Counted from the stretch's first letter, positions 37,516 through 47,865 are shown. The stretch is 64,000 bases of DNA from Faunimonas pinastri (GCF_900110915.1 NZ_FOFG01000010.1:86470-150469), one strand, 5' to 3'. Notes: generated by a model from the sequence alone, not told the origin. Numbers and translations: made by a program.

Positions 37516-40155
37516 ATGCGTCCTGAAAGCAACGTCGTCGTCCGTCTGGAAGATTATCGCCCGACCGATTACCTCATCGAGCGGGTTTATCTGGACATCC
37601 AGCTTGAGCCGGAAGCCGCAACGATCACCTCGCGCCTGTCCCTGCATCTGCGCGAGGGGACTGCGCCCGGTACGCCGCTGGTGCTGGACGGCGACGCCCT
37701 CGTGCTTCGCAGGGCCGCGATCGATGGCGTCGAGCTTGCGCCGGACGCATTCGAGGCGAGCGCCGACCGCTTCACCCTCCGCGCACCGCCGGCCGAGCCT
37801 TTCGAGCTGCAGATCGTCACGGAGGTGAACCCCACCGCCAATACGGAGTTGATGGGGCTCTACCGATCCGGCGGCAATTACACCACGCAATGCGAGGCGG
37901 AAGGCTTCCGCCGCATCACCTACTTCCTCGACCGGCCGGACGTTCTCGCCGTCTATACGACACGCATCGAGGCCAGCAGGAGCGAAGCGCCGATCCTGCT
38001 CGGCAACGGCAACCCGGTGGAAACCGGAGATGTTGCGGGCACCGGCCGTCACTACGCGATCTGGCACGACCCCTTCCCCAAGCCGAGCTATCTCTTCGCC
38101 ATGGTCGGCGGAGATCTCGCCTCCATCCATGACACCTTCCGCACCCGCTCCGGCCGGGAGGTGAAGCTCGCCATCTATTGCGAACGCGGCAAGGAAAGCC
38201 GCTGCCACTACGCGATGGACTCTCTGAAGCGGTCCATGAAGTGGGACGAGGATCGCTTCGGGCTGGAATACGACCTCGACGTGTTCAACATCGTCGCCGT
38301 GTCCGACTTCAACATGGGCGCGATGGAGAACAAGGGGCTCAACGTCTTCAACGACAAGTACGTGCTGGTCGATGCGGAGACGGGCACGGACTGGGACTAC
38401 GCCCATGTCGAAGGCGTGATCGCCCATGAATATTTTCACAACTGGACCGGCAATCGCATCACCTGCCGCGACTGGTTCCAGCTTTGCCTGAAGGAAGGGC
38501 TGACCGTCTTCCGCGACCAGGAATTTTCCTCCGACATGCGTTCGCGCGCGGTGAAGCGCATCTCCGACGTGGCGAAGCTGCGGGAGCATCAGTTCCCCGA
38601 AGATGCCGGCCCGCTGGCGCACCCGGCGCGCCCGACCGCTTACCGCGAGATCAACAACTTCTACACGACGACGGTCTACGAGAAAGGCGCCGAGATCTGC
38701 CGCATGTTGCAGACCATCCTGGGGGAGGATGGCTTCCGCGCCGGCATGGACCTCTATTTCAGGCGCCACGACGGCGACGCGGCGACGATCGAGGATTTCC
38801 TCGCCTGCTTCGCCGACGCGACCGGCACCGACCTTTCGCAGTTCGCGCTCTGGTACCACCAGGCGGGCACGCCGATCCTGATCACGGAGCACGATTACGA
38901 TGCGGCCGATGAAACGCTGACGCTCCGCCTGAGGCAGATCCTGCCGGAAACGCCGGACCGCCAGCGCAAGAGCCCCATGCACATTCCGGTCGCCTTCGGG
39001 CTCGTGGGCCCGGACGGTCAGGACCTGTCCTTCTCCCGCGCCACCGGCGCGCGGGTGGACGGCTCGGTGATCCACCTCACCGACCTGCAGGCGGAAGTGA
39101 AGCTCGAAGGGGTGAAGGCCCGGCCGATCCCGTCGTTGCTGCGCGGCTTCTCCGCGCCCGTCCGGCTGGAAACCGACCTCGGCATGGACGACCTGCTCTT
39201 CCTGGTCGGACACGATGCCGATCCGTTTAACCGCTGGGAAGCGGCGCAGACCATCGCGATGGATCTCCTGAAGCGTGCGACGGAAGAGATCCGGCAGGGC
39301 GCGACGCCGGTATTCGACGGCCGCTTTGCCGAAGAACTCGGACGGCTTGCGAGCGCCACGGAGCTCGATCCGGCTTTCCGCGCCCTCGCGCTCACCTTGC
39401 CCAGCGACATGGAAGTCGCTCAAGCCATTCGCACCAATGTCGACCCGGACGCGATCTTCGTCGCCCGCCGGGCGCTGCAGACGCATCTCGGCGATCGGAT
39501 CGCGGACGCGCTCGCCGCTGCGGCACCCGCTGCCGATGCGAGCTACCGCCCGGATGCCGAAAGCGCCGGACGCCGCGCCTTCCGCCACGCGGCCTGGGCC
39601 TATGGTCTTGCCGCCGGCCGCATCACTTCCGCCGATCTCGCCGAAGCTTTCCACGGCGCCGGCAATCTCACCGATCGGCTGGCGGCCCTGCGCCTTGCCG
39701 TACATCGCGACCTCGATGATGCACCCGCCCTGCTGGAGGCATTCTACGAGCGCTACCGCGACGATCCGCTGGTCCTGGACAAGTGGTTCTCCGTGCAGGC
39801 GACCGTTCCGCAGCATTCCACGCTGGAGCGCGTGCAGGCGCTCAGCCGCCATCCCGCCTTCTCGATGAAGGTGCCGAACCGGGTATACGCGCTGATCCGC
39901 ACCTTTGCGGCTGGTAATCCCGTCGCCTTCAACCGCCCGGATGGCGAGGGCTACCGGTACATGGTGGACATGGTCGCGGAGGTGGACCGGCACAATCCCT
40001 CGGTCGCCTCGCGGCTGACCACCGCGTTCCGCTCGTTCCGCATGATGGAGCCGTCGAGACGAGCAGCGGCCGAGGCTGCGCTCAAACGACTGGCCACGGT
40101 GCCGGAGCTCTCCAGAGACGTTTCCGACATCCTGATCCGGACGCTGGAGGGCTGA
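37516..40155 (+). CDS. pepN: Aminopeptidase N (M1 family)
   Basis: Zinc aminopeptidase of 879 residues that removes N-terminal residues from peptides in the cytoplasm. NMGAMENKGLNVF (substrate amino-group recognition) and HEYFHNWTGNRITCRDWFQL with zinc ligands His304, His308 and Glu327 are in place. The DUF3458-type Ig-like and helical C-terminal domains follow. Length equals E. coli PepN. SD GAGGAGAGG lies upstream. Confidence 0.95.
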   Translation: MRPESNVVVRLEDYRPTDYLIERVYLDIQLEPEAATITSRLSLHLREGTAPGTPLVLDGDALVLRRAAIDGVELAPDAFEASADRFTLRAPPAEPFELQIVTEVNPTANTELMGLYRSGGNYTTQCEAEGFRRITYFLDRPDVLAVYTTRIEASRSEAPILLGNGNPVETGDVAGTGRHYAIWHDPFPKPSYLFAMVGGDLASIHDTFRTRSGREVKLAIYCERGKESRCHYAMDSLKRSMKWDEDRFGLEYDLDVFNIVAVSDFNMGAMENKGLNVFNDKYVLVDAETGTDWDYAHVEGVIAHEYFHNWTGNRITCRDWFQLCLKEGLTVFRDQEFSSDMRSRAVKRISDVAKLREHQFPEDAGPLAHPARPTAYREINNFYTTTVYEKGAEICRMLQTILGEDGFRAGMDLYFRRHDGDAATIEDFLACFADATGTDLSQFALWYHQAGTPILITEHDYDAADETLTLRLRQILPETPDRQRKSPMHIPVAFGLVGPDGQDLSFSRATGARVDGSVIHLTDLQAEVKLEGVKARPIPSLLRGFSAPVRLETDLGMDDLLFLVGHDADPFNRWEAAQTIAMDLLKRATEEIRQGATPVFDGRFAEELGRLASATELDPAFRALALTLPSDMEVAQAIRTNVDPDAIFVARRALQTHLGDRIADALAAAAPAADASYRPDAESAGRRAFRHAAWAYGLAAGRITSADLAEAFHGAGNLTDRLAALRLAVHRDLDDAPALLEAFYERYRDDPLVLDKWFSVQATVPQHSTLERVQALSRHPAFSMKVPNRVYALIRTFAAGNPVAFNRPDGEGYRYMVDMVAEVDRHNPSVASRLTTAFRSFRMMEPSRRAAAEAALKRLATVPELSRDVSDILIRTLEG

Positions 40156-40278
40156 AAAGCCACAATCCTGAACCGTCTTAACAATTGGTTACGGCGAACT
40201 GGACAACGGGAATCGGCTCGATTCAAATCAGGCTGATTCGGGGAAGCGCCGCCCCGTTTCAGCCACAAAGGAGGGGGG

Positions 40279-42618
40279 ATGGCCTTGGGTCGATGGGCCA
40301 TAGCGTCTGGAGTGAAGAACGATCACGGGCTCAAGCGCCCGGAGCGTCCTGCGCTGGCCGGACATGCGCGGCTCTTCGTGCATCCCGCCTATCAGCGGCT
40401 CGTGGTCAACGAGCCCTTCATCAAGCGTTTCATCCCCTTCCTGATCATTCTCTTCGTGCTCGCGCTCGCGCTGATGCGCGTGATCGCGCTTTATGACATC
40501 CGGCAGGACATCAGCGACGCGGGTCAGGCGAAGCTCAGCCTGATCGCGAAGTCCGTCGCCACGGATCTCTTCGATACCGACCAGATCCAGACGAAGTCGC
40601 CGGAAGTCATGCAGGGCGAGCTGGAGACCTCTGCCCCCCCGGACGCTGCCAAGACGGGACGCCTCGTCCTTGCGGTGAACTCCGAAGAAAAGATCGTGGC
40701 CGCGGTGCCCCCGCAGCCGGACCTGCTGAACCGTTATCTCGACGACTGGATGGGGCCGGGCCAGCCGCTGACGACGCTGGGCGAGCGCGCCGGCGTGCTG
40801 CAGCTCACCCTGCCCTCGGGCGAGGACGTGATCGCGACGGTCTATAACGGCAAGAACAGCGCCGGATCGATTGCCGTGGTGCAGCCGGTTTCATCGCTCT
40901 ATTCGGGCTGGCGGCGTCAGGTCTCGCGCGAAACCATCGTCTTCATCGCCACCAGCATCGTGCTGGTAATCCTCGGATTTGCCTTCCATGCGCAGGCCGC
41001 GCGCGCCCAGGAAGCCGACTCCATCTACCTGGAAACGGAGACGCGTTTCCACATGGCCCTTCGCCGTGGCCGCTCGGGCCTCTGGGACTGGGACCTCTCG
41101 CGCGGCGCGATCTTCTGGTCGCAGTCCATGTTCGAGATCCTGGGCCTTGCTCCGCGCGACGCCCTGCTCTCGATCCGCGAGGTCGCGCAGCTCGTCAATC
41201 CCGAAGACACCGACCTGATCGAACTGGCAAACGGACTCGTGCGCACCGGCGAAGGCCAGGTGGATCGCGAGTTTCGCATGCGCCACGCCGACGGGCACTG
41301 GGTCTGGGTTCGCGCCCGGGCGGAAGTGGTGCTCGACAAGCAGGACGACCCGCATCTCGTCGGGATCGCGGTAGACGTGACCGAACAGAAGCGCATGGCC
41401 GAAGCCTCGCGCATGGCGGACCTCCGGCTGCGCGACGCCATCGAGGCCATTTCGGAAGCCTTCGTGCTCTGGGATGCCAGCGACCGGCTGGTCATGTGCA
41501 ACAGCAAGTACCAGCAGCTCTACGGCCTGCCCGACAATCTCGTGCGGCCGGGCACCGCCTACGAAGAGATCGTCAGCGGTGGCCGGCGACCTATCATCGC
41601 CAACGCCTTCCCGGCCTCCGGCTCGGATGTGGGCGCACGCTCGCTGGAAGCGCGGCTCGACGACGGGCGCTGGCTGCAGATCAACGAGCGCCGCACCAAG
41701 GATGGCGGCTTCGTCTCGGTCGGCACCGACATCACCACGCTGAAGGAAAACGAGAAACAGCTTCTGGAGAACGAGCGCGCGCTGACCGATACGGTCGCCG
41801 ACCTCCGCCATTCCCGGCAACAGCTGGAGAAGCAGGCGCAGCAGCTCGTGGATCTCGCCGAGAAATACGCCGAGGAAAAGAACAAGGCCGAGGATGCCAG
41901 CCGCATCAAGTCGGAGTTCCTGGCCAATGTCTCGCACGAACTCCGAACGCCGCTGAACGCCATCATCGGCTTTTCCGAGATGATGCTGTCCGGCGTCTTT
42001 GGTGACCTGGGCGACGAGAAATACGCCGAATATTGCCGGGACATCCGGGAAAGCGGTCGCTTCCTGCTCTCCATCATCTCCGACATTCTCGACATGGCGC
42101 GGCTGGAGTCAGGGCGGCTCGACCTGGCGCCAGAGATCATCGAGGTGGGTAATCTCGTGGCCGAAGCCGTCGTTTCCCACGCGGACGAGGCCGAGCGTGG
42201 CCATGTCCAGATCATGACTGATGTGGTGCCCGAACTCGTATTCCAGGCCGATCGTAAGGCGGTGAGGCAGATCCTCTTCAACCTCGTGTCGAACGCGATC
42301 AAGTTCACGCCCTCGGGCGGCGCGGTAAAGGTTTCCGCCAGCCGTATGAAAGACGGTGTCTGCCTCATGGTGGAAGACACGGGCATCGGCATTCCGCAGA
42401 CCGCCGTCGCCAAGCTTGGCCGCCCCTTCGAGCAGGTGCAGAGCCAGATGACGCGGAACCACAAGGGCTCCGGCCTCGGCCTCGCCATCGCCCGCTCTCT
42501 GGCCGTCCTGCACGGCGGCTACATGGAGATCGCTTCGGCGGAGGGCGTGGGCACAAAGATCTCGGTCTTCATGCCGATGCGGCCGCAGCAACCGCCGAAG
42601 GCATCGGCGGCCGCCTGA
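40279..42618 (+). CDS. Membrane PAS-domain sensor histidine kinase
   Basis: 779-residue hybrid-less kinase. Domains: cytoplasmic N-terminus, TM1 (about 54-75), periplasmic region of about 140 residues, TM2 (about 214-234), PAS-1 (GRSGLWDWDLSRGAIFWSQS), PAS-2 (AISEAFVLWDASDRLVMCNS), a coiled coil (LRHSRQQLEKQAQQLVDLAE), HisKA with SHELRTPLNAIIGF (His553), and HATPase with NLVSNAIKFTPSGGAV and GSGLGLAIARSLAVLHGG. No cognate response regulator is adjacent. The signal is unknown. It is convergent with the EF-hand gene. Confidence 0.88.
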   Translation: MALGRWAIASGVKNDHGLKRPERPALAGHARLFVHPAYQRLVVNEPFIKRFIPFLIILFVLALALMRVIALYDIRQDISDAGQAKLSLIAKSVATDLFDTDQIQTKSPEVMQGELETSAPPDAAKTGRLVLAVNSEEKIVAAVPPQPDLLNRYLDDWMGPGQPLTTLGERAGVLQLTLPSGEDVIATVYNGKNSAGSIAVVQPVSSLYSGWRRQVSRETIVFIATSIVLVILGFAFHAQAARAQEADSIYLETETRFHMALRRGRSGLWDWDLSRGAIFWSQSMFEILGLAPRDALLSIREVAQLVNPEDTDLIELANGLVRTGEGQVDREFRMRHADGHWVWVRARAEVVLDKQDDPHLVGIAVDVTEQKRMAEASRMADLRLRDAIEAISEAFVLWDASDRLVMCNSKYQQLYGLPDNLVRPGTAYEEIVSGGRRPIIANAFPASGSDVGARSLEARLDDGRWLQINERRTKDGGFVSVGTDITTLKENEKQLLENERALTDTVADLRHSRQQLEKQAQQLVDLAEKYAEEKNKAEDASRIKSEFLANVSHELRTPLNAIIGFSEMMLSGVFGDLGDEKYAEYCRDIRESGRFLLSIISDILDMARLESGRLDLAPEIIEVGNLVAEAVVSHADEAERGHVQIMTDVVPELVFQADRKAVRQILFNLVSNAIKFTPSGGAVKVSASRMKDGVCLMVEDTGIGIPQTAVAKLGRPFEQVQSQMTRNHKGSGLGLAIARSLAVLHGGYMEIASAEGVGTKISVFMPMRPQQPPKASAAA

Positions 42619-42621
42619 GCC

Positions 42622-42662
42622 ATCCGGCATCCGTCGGCTGAGCGATCCGACTGATGCCGGAT
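42622..42662. terminator. Long hairpin between convergent genes
   Basis: Arms ATCCGGCATC...GTCGG (42622-42637) and CCGAC...GATGCCGGAT (42647-42662) pair over 15 bp with one mismatch around a 9-nt loop. It lies just after the histidine kinase stop and just before the EF-hand gene's stop. There is only a weak T-rich run at 42673-42683, so a role as terminator or 3'-end protector for both transcripts is inferred. Confidence 0.6.
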
Positions 42663-42684
42663 CGTCGTTGATAGGGTTTTGTTC

Positions 42685-43356
42685 TTACTGCGCCGCCGGC
42701 TTCGGAGCCGGGGCCACGTTCCCCGCCGGCAGCATGCCGCCCCGTGCAAAACGAGCCGTCAGTTCGGACGCATCGAGCTTGCCGTCGCCGTTCTTGTCAG
42801 CCTGCTTGAACAGCGCCACGGCCTGGGCATCTGCCTCTTGCCTGGAGATCCTGCCGTCCTTGTCGGTGTCGAAGCGCCGCATCACCGAGGCTGCGTAACG
42901 CTGGACCTGTGCCTGCCGCAGAGAGCGGAATTCGTCCATGCTGATCGAGCCGTCACCATTGGTATCGGCCCGCTTCATCATGGCCTCGGGCCGCTTGATC
43001 CGTGTCCCGGCGAGTTCGGCGGCCGAGATCTTACCGTCGCCGTTGGTGTCGAAGCGCTTGAAGCTGCGCTCGATGCCGCGCTGGCGCATCGCCGTGATGC
43101 GATCGGTCAATTCCTGCAGGCTGACGAAACCGTCGCCATTGGCATCGGTTGCCTTGAAGGTCGCTTCCTTGGACGCCAGGAACTCCTGCTGATCGACAAA
43201 ACCGTCCTTGTTGGTGTCAAGCCGCTTCATCATTCCGGCCGCCCCGCGCGGCGGCTGCTGGCCGGCACCTGCTGTCTCCGTCTGCGCCAACGCGGCCGAA
43301 GCGCTTACACCCCCCAGAATGGCCGCCAGAATCGTCACCTTGAAACGCGAACCCAT
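42685..43356 (-). CDS. Exported protein with six EF-hand loops
   Basis: 223-residue calcium-binding protein. A Sec signal peptide (about residues 1-25, ending ASAALAQ) shows export to the periplasm or beyond. Six canonical 12-residue loops start with Asp at residues 47, 71, 103, 131, 163 and 187, such as DTNKDGFVDQQE and DTNGDGKISAAE. They form three pairs spaced 24-28 residues apart. A Pro/Ala tail ends the protein. The ATG at 43356 has AGGAG upstream. The partner is unknown; calcium buffering or regulation of an exported protein is possible. Confidence 0.85.
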   Translation of the reverse strand: MGSRFKVTILAAILGGVSASAALAQTETAGAGQQPPRGAAGMMKRLDTNKDGFVDQQEFLASKEATFKATDANGDGFVSLQELTDRITAMRQRGIERSFKRFDTNGDGKISAAELAGTRIKRPEAMMKRADTNGDGSISMDEFRSLRQAQVQRYAASVMRRFDTDKDGRISRQEADAQAVALFKQADKNGDGKLDASELTARFARGGMLPAGNVAPAPKPAAQ

Positions 43357-43412
43357 AAACTTCTCCTGTTTCCGGCGCACTTCGCCAACTCGCTCTCTCG
43401 CCCTTTGTAGGC

Positions 43413-46400
43413 TCAGGCGGATCCGTGAAGCTCACCCTTTGCTACGAAGGCGAGCGATTTCCGGTAGGCCTCCCGGGTTGCCGACTGCACCGCCGCAAGC
43501 GCGGACTGGAATACATCGAAGGCGAGCCTTTCCCCAGCGCCGGCAGGATCCTGCGCAAAGAAGGTTTCCTCCGCCAGGATCGACGGCAGCGCCCGTTCCG
43601 AATTCCACCGGGCCGTTGCACCGGCCGCGAGCTTGACGATGAGACGCTTCACGTCTTCCGGAGCCGCACTCGGATCGGCGAGAGTGTCGCCGACAATTCG
43701 CATCGCCTGCAAGATGGCGGTCTGCCATTCGTCGGAAAAGGCGAGCAGGTCGGCATCTCGAAGGGCAAGCGCACCCGTCTCCCCTGCCCGTACCAGCGTT
43801 TCGGAGGTCGTTTCCCCATCCCGCTTGGGCAGGCCCGCGAGCAGTGCGAGCTGCGCGATGAACTCGCAATCCATGATGCTGCCGATCCCGGTCTTGAGAT
43901 CCCAGGCGCCGGCCCCGCGCGCATCCTCCACCCGGCTTCGCATGGACGCGACGTCTTCCACCAGCTTGCCCCGTTCGCGCTGCTGGGCGGTGACCTCGGC
44001 AATCGCCTGATCCACACGCAGGCAAAGCGCCGTGTCGCCGGCGACGGGACGCGCCCGCGAGAGCGCCATGTGCTCCCATGTCCAGGCTTCCTCCCGCTGA
44101 TATCGCTCGAAAGCATCGACATGGGTCGCCAGCGGACCGGATCGGCCCGAGGGTCTGAGCCGGAGATCGACGAAATAGGCGATCCCCTCCGAGGTTGGAG
44201 CAGAGAGCGCGGAAACGAGCCGCTGCGTGAAGCGAGCGTAATATTGCGAGGGCGGAAGACCTCGAGCCCCATCGGAAATTGCGGCGCCGGCATCGTGATC
44301 GTAGATGATCAGCAGATCGAGGTCGGAGGTCGCCGTCATCTCTCGGCTGCCAAGTCGTCCCAGTGCAAGCACCAGTTCGCAACCGCCCGGGATAACGCCG
44401 TACTGGCGCCGGAAATCGGCGCGCGTCAGGTCCAGCAACTCACAGAGGGCGGCCTGCGCCAGATCGGAGAAGATCTCCGCGGCGTCGACGGAAGCAATCT
44501 GGCCGGTGATCAGCCGCACCGAGATCATGAAGCGCTGCTCGCCCACAAACAGGCGCACGCGATTGAGCGCATCCTCATGATCCCGGGACGCGGTCGTCGC
44601 CTCGTGCAGCTGTGCCCGGAACACCTCCAGCGTGCCGTCCTGCGCAAGGGATGCGGGATTGATCAGGGCGTCCACGACATGGGGGCGGCGGGCGAAGGTT
44701 TCGGCAAGGCGCGGCGCAGCTCCCAGAACGAAGACCAGCATATCGAGCAAAGCGGGATTGGAGGCGAGCAGCGAAAAGAGCTGCGCTCCAGCCGGCAAAG
44801 CGCGCAATAGCGCGTCGAAAGCTCCCAACGCCGCATCCGGATTGCCGCCGCGCGACATCGCGGTCAACAATCCCGGCGTGATTTCCGTCAGGCGCTCGCG
44901 CGCCTTGGTGGAACGCATGGCCGGAAAACGGCCGAAATGCCATGAGCGGATCGTTTCCGTGACCCGCTCCGGTTTTTCGAACTGCATGCGCCGCAGCGTC
45001 TCGAGCGTTTCCGGGTCGTCCTCCCCGCCGGTGAAGACAAGGCTGCCGACATCGGTGTCCAGCTCCGGAGCATTCTCGAAAAGCTCGGAGTAGAAGCGCG
45101 CGACGGTGGTAAGCGTGGCACGCATGCGTTTTTCGAAAGCTTCGGGATCTTCGAAGCCCATCAGACGGGCGATGCGGGCGCGCTCTTCCAGCGCGGTGGG
45201 ATAGAGATGCGTCTGCTCGTCCCGCACCATCTGCAAGCGATGCTCGACGGTGCGGAGAAAGACGTAGGCTCCGTCGAGCTGGTCGCGAACGTCGCCGCTG
45301 AACCATCCCTTTTCAGCCAGCCCCGACAGCATGGGACGGGTCGCGCGCCCCCGCAGGGCGCGGTCGCGGCCGCCGGCGATAAGTTGCTGGGTCTGGGCGA
45401 AGAACTCGATCTCGCGAATACCCCCGCGTCCGCGCTTGATGTCGTGCCCAGCCACGGCGATCGCACCATGTCCCCGATGGGCATGCATCTGCCGTTTGAT
45501 GGAATGGATGTCGGCGATCGCCGCGAAATCGAGGTATTTGCGCCAGATGAAGGGCGCGACCTCGCTCAGGAACGTCTCGCCGCACGCATGATCGCCGGCG
45601 CAGACGCGCGCCTTGATCATCGCCGCACGTTCCCAGTTCTGGCCCATGCTTTCGTAATAGATCAGCGCCGCCGGTAGCGAGAGGGCGAGGGGCGTCGCCC
45701 CGGGATCCGGCCGCAGCCGAAGATCGACGCGGAAGACGTAACTGTCAGCGGTACGCTCCTGCAGCAAAGCCACCAGTTGCCGGACGATCCTGACCCAGAA
45801 CACCGAAGGCTCGATGCCCTCGGCAACCCCCGGCCGCTCGGGATCGTAGATCAGGATGATGTCGATATCGCTGGAGTAGTTCAGCTCGCGGGCGCCGTGC
45901 TTGCCCATCGCGAGGATCGCGAGGCCGCTTTCCGCTGGCAAAGCACCCCGCCAGCGGCCCTGCCGCTCGGCCTCCGAAAGCGAAAAGCGCAGCGCAGCGT
46001 CCAACGCCGCATCCGCAAGATCGCTGAGGCCGCCGGTTACCGTCTCCAGGTCGATGGCGCGGCCGAGATCGGCAAGGCCCAGCGTCAGCGCGACATCCTG
46101 CTTGGCGCGGCGCAGCGCCGACATGACGGCGCTCTTCTCTGTCCAGGATCCGGTCGAGATTTCGCGGATCAGTCTTGCGACACGTTCCTCGGGCGCTTCC
46201 TCGACGATGGCGAGCAGACGCAAAACATCCTTGGCCGCGAGGTCACAAAGGTAGGGGCAATCACCCAGCGCGCTGCCGAGAAACGCGGCGAGACGCTCGT
46301 CGGCCAGCACGCCTTCCATTTCCGCGACAAGACCCTGCTTCGCCGAGGCCTCGCGCAGGTGAACGAGCGCCCCCTCCGCAAACGGAGAAGCGGGCAAGGA

Positions 46401-46430
46401 TTGCAGGCGCTGGCGGAGATCATCAGGCAT
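43413..46430 (-). CDS. glnE: Bifunctional glutamine synthetase adenylyltransferase/deadenylase
   Basis: Controls glutamine synthetase by adding or removing AMP according to PII state. About 1005 residues. Two nucleotidyltransferase domains: N-terminal deadenylase with GKHGARELNYSSDIDIILIY, C-terminal adenylylase with LGRLGSREMTATSDLDLLII. Each has the paired Asp residues and is followed by a helical GlnD-PII uridylyltransferase-type domain. The ATG at 46430 overlaps the upstream kinase gene by 8 bp; ATGs at 46442 and 46463 are in frame. It is the last gene of a degP-regulator-kinase-glnE series. Confidence 0.94.
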   Translation of the reverse strand: MPDDLRQRLQSLPASPFAEGALVHLREASAKQGLVAEMEGVLADERLAAFLGSALGDCPYLCDLAAKDVLRLLAIVEEAPEERVARLIREISTGSWTEKSAVMSALRRAKQDVALTLGLADLGRAIDLETVTGGLSDLADAALDAALRFSLSEAERQGRWRGALPAESGLAILAMGKHGARELNYSSDIDIILIYDPERPGVAEGIEPSVFWVRIVRQLVALLQERTADSYVFRVDLRLRPDPGATPLALSLPAALIYYESMGQNWERAAMIKARVCAGDHACGETFLSEVAPFIWRKYLDFAAIADIHSIKRQMHAHRGHGAIAVAGHDIKRGRGGIREIEFFAQTQQLIAGGRDRALRGRATRPMLSGLAEKGWFSGDVRDQLDGAYVFLRTVEHRLQMVRDEQTHLYPTALEERARIARLMGFEDPEAFEKRMRATLTTVARFYSELFENAPELDTDVGSLVFTGGEDDPETLETLRRMQFEKPERVTETIRSWHFGRFPAMRSTKARERLTEITPGLLTAMSRGGNPDAALGAFDALLRALPAGAQLFSLLASNPALLDMLVFVLGAAPRLAETFARRPHVVDALINPASLAQDGTLEVFRAQLHEATTASRDHEDALNRVRLFVGEQRFMISVRLITGQIASVDAAEIFSDLAQAALCELLDLTRADFRRQYGVIPGGCELVLALGRLGSREMTATSDLDLLIIYDHDAGAAISDGARGLPPSQYYARFTQRLVSALSAPTSEGIAYFVDLRLRPSGRSGPLATHVDAFERYQREEAWTWEHMALSRARPVAGDTALCLRVDQAIAEVTAQQRERGKLVEDVASMRSRVEDARGAGAWDLKTGIGSIMDCEFIAQLALLAGLPKRDGETTSETLVRAGETGALALRDADLLAFSDEWQTAILQAMRIVGDTLADPSAAPEDVKRLIVKLAAGATARWNSERALPSILAEETFFAQDPAGAGERLAFDVFQSALAAVQSATREAYRKSLAFVAKGELHGSA

Positions 46431-47865
46431 CGGCGACGGCATCGCCGGCAGGAAACGACACAATGGCTCGCAAGCCCGGCTGATTGTCTTCCAGTTTCAA
46501 GCTTCCCCCGTGCAGTTGCGCCACGGCCGAGACGAGACTGAGGCCCAGCCCGGCGCCCGGCTTGGAACGGCTCTTCTCCAGGCGAACGAAGCGTTGCGTC
46601 ACACGTTCCCTGTCCTCTGCCGGAATGCCGGACCCGTTGTCGGCAACCACCATCTCCACCCGGCCGCGATCCTGCCGGACGGTGATCGAAACTTTCGGTT
46701 CGCCACCGGCTTCATGGGCGTATTTGATCGCGTTATCGACCAGATTGGCAAGCGCCTGGCTGACGAGCTCGCGATTGGCTCGGATCTCGACCGCCGGGCA
46801 ATCCTCCAGACGGAGATCGACGCCCGCTTCTTCGGCAAGCGGTTCGTAGAGTTCGAAGATGTCTCCCGCGATGGTCCCGAGCGGGATCCTGTCGAACTCC
46901 GCGTTGGAAGATCCCGCCTCGACACGCGCAATCATCAGGAGGGCGTTGAAAGTGCGGATCAGTTGATCCGCGTCCTCGATCGCAGCCTGCAGGGCTTCGC
47001 GATAGGCCGCTTCCCCGCCGCCCTGCGCCAGTGCCGCCTCCGCGCGGCTTCGCAGGCGGCTAAGCGGCGTCTTCAGGTCATGCGCGATGTTGTCCGAAAC
47101 TTCCTTCAGCCCGACCATCAGCCGTTCGATGCGCACCAGCATCGCGTTGACGCTTTCCGCGAGACGATCGAATTCGTCGCGCGTGCCCGTCACTTCCAGC
47201 CGGCGGGAAAGATCGCCTGCAATGATGGTGCGGCTCGTTTCAGACATGGAATCGATGCGCCGCAGCACCCGCCGGGACACGAAGAGCCATGAGGCAAGGC
47301 CCAGCACAACCATCATGCCGAGCGTCAGGATCAGCGCCCGTTTGATGACGTGGGCGAGATAGTCACGCTCCCCGATGTCGCGCCCGACCAGCATCCTGAA
47401 TCCACCGGGCAGTTCGACGACACGGACAAGCGCGGAATGGGAGCCGCTGCGATCCCCCTCGTCCAGCCGCGCATAAGGCACGGTCTGGACGCCGGTTCGC
47501 ACCCCGTTCAGCACGCTTTCCGGCACGGCGGAGACATTCCCGGCGATCTTGTCGCCGTTCGCGTCCGCGATCAGATAAAGGCTGGCGCCAGGCTGGCGAC
47601 TACGCCGGTCGATCACCAGAGCGAGGCGCGGAATGCCGCCCTGGCGGTACTCGTCCTCCAGCCCCTTCAACTCGGTATCGACCGCCTCGCGCATCTGGCT
47701 GGTCAGAAGCTGGGTCGTGGAACTCGCGATATAGCCGATCAGGAATGCGGCGAAGACGGAAAAGACCGCGAAATAGATGACGGAAAGCTTGAACGCCGTC
47801 GTGCGGAACAGGCGAAGTCGGGGATGATGCGGGCGGCCGATGTCAACCATCGTCGCGGATGACAT
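46423..47865 (-). CDS. Two-component sensor histidine kinase
   Basis: 480-residue membrane kinase paired with the response regulator upstream. TM1 lies at about 24-48 and TM2 near 170-190, flanking a periplasmic sensor domain of about 120 residues. Then come HAMP (RRIDSMSETSRTIIAGDLSR), the phosphorylated His262 in SDNIAHDLKTPLSRLRSRAE, N box NLVDNAIKYAHE, and G boxes VADNGSGIP and GAGLGLSLVSAV. The start at 47865 overlaps the regulator gene by 23 bp; an ATG at 47850 would overlap by 8. The gene order with degP and glnE is typical of rhizobia. Confidence 0.9.
   Translation of the reverse strand: MSSATMVDIGRPHHPRLRLFRTTAFKLSVIYFAVFSVFAAFLIGYIASSTTQLLTSQMREAVDTELKGLEDEYRQGGIPRLALVIDRRSRQPGASLYLIADANGDKIAGNVSAVPESVLNGVRTGVQTVPYARLDEGDRSGSHSALVRVVELPGGFRMLVGRDIGERDYLAHVIKRALILTLGMMVVLGLASWLFVSRRVLRRIDSMSETSRTIIAGDLSRRLEVTGTRDEFDRLAESVNAMLVRIERLMVGLKEVSDNIAHDLKTPLSRLRSRAEAALAQGGGEAAYREALQAAIEDADQLIRTFNALLMIARVEAGSSNAEFDRIPLGTIAGDIFELYEPLAEEAGVDLRLEDCPAVEIRANRELVSQALANLVDNAIKYAHEAGGEPKVSITVRQDRGRVEMVVADNGSGIPAEDRERVTQRFVRLEKSRSKPGAGLGLSLVSAVAQLHGGSLKLEDNQPGLRAIVSFPAGDAVADA

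Noticed and set aside
37471..39993. An 840-codon open frame on the minus strand opposite pepN
   Set aside because: It is the mirror of a high-GC gene with strong codon bias. Its product is rich in Arg/Gly/Asp/Val with no recognisable domain, whereas the plus strand encodes full-length PepN with all catalytic motifs.
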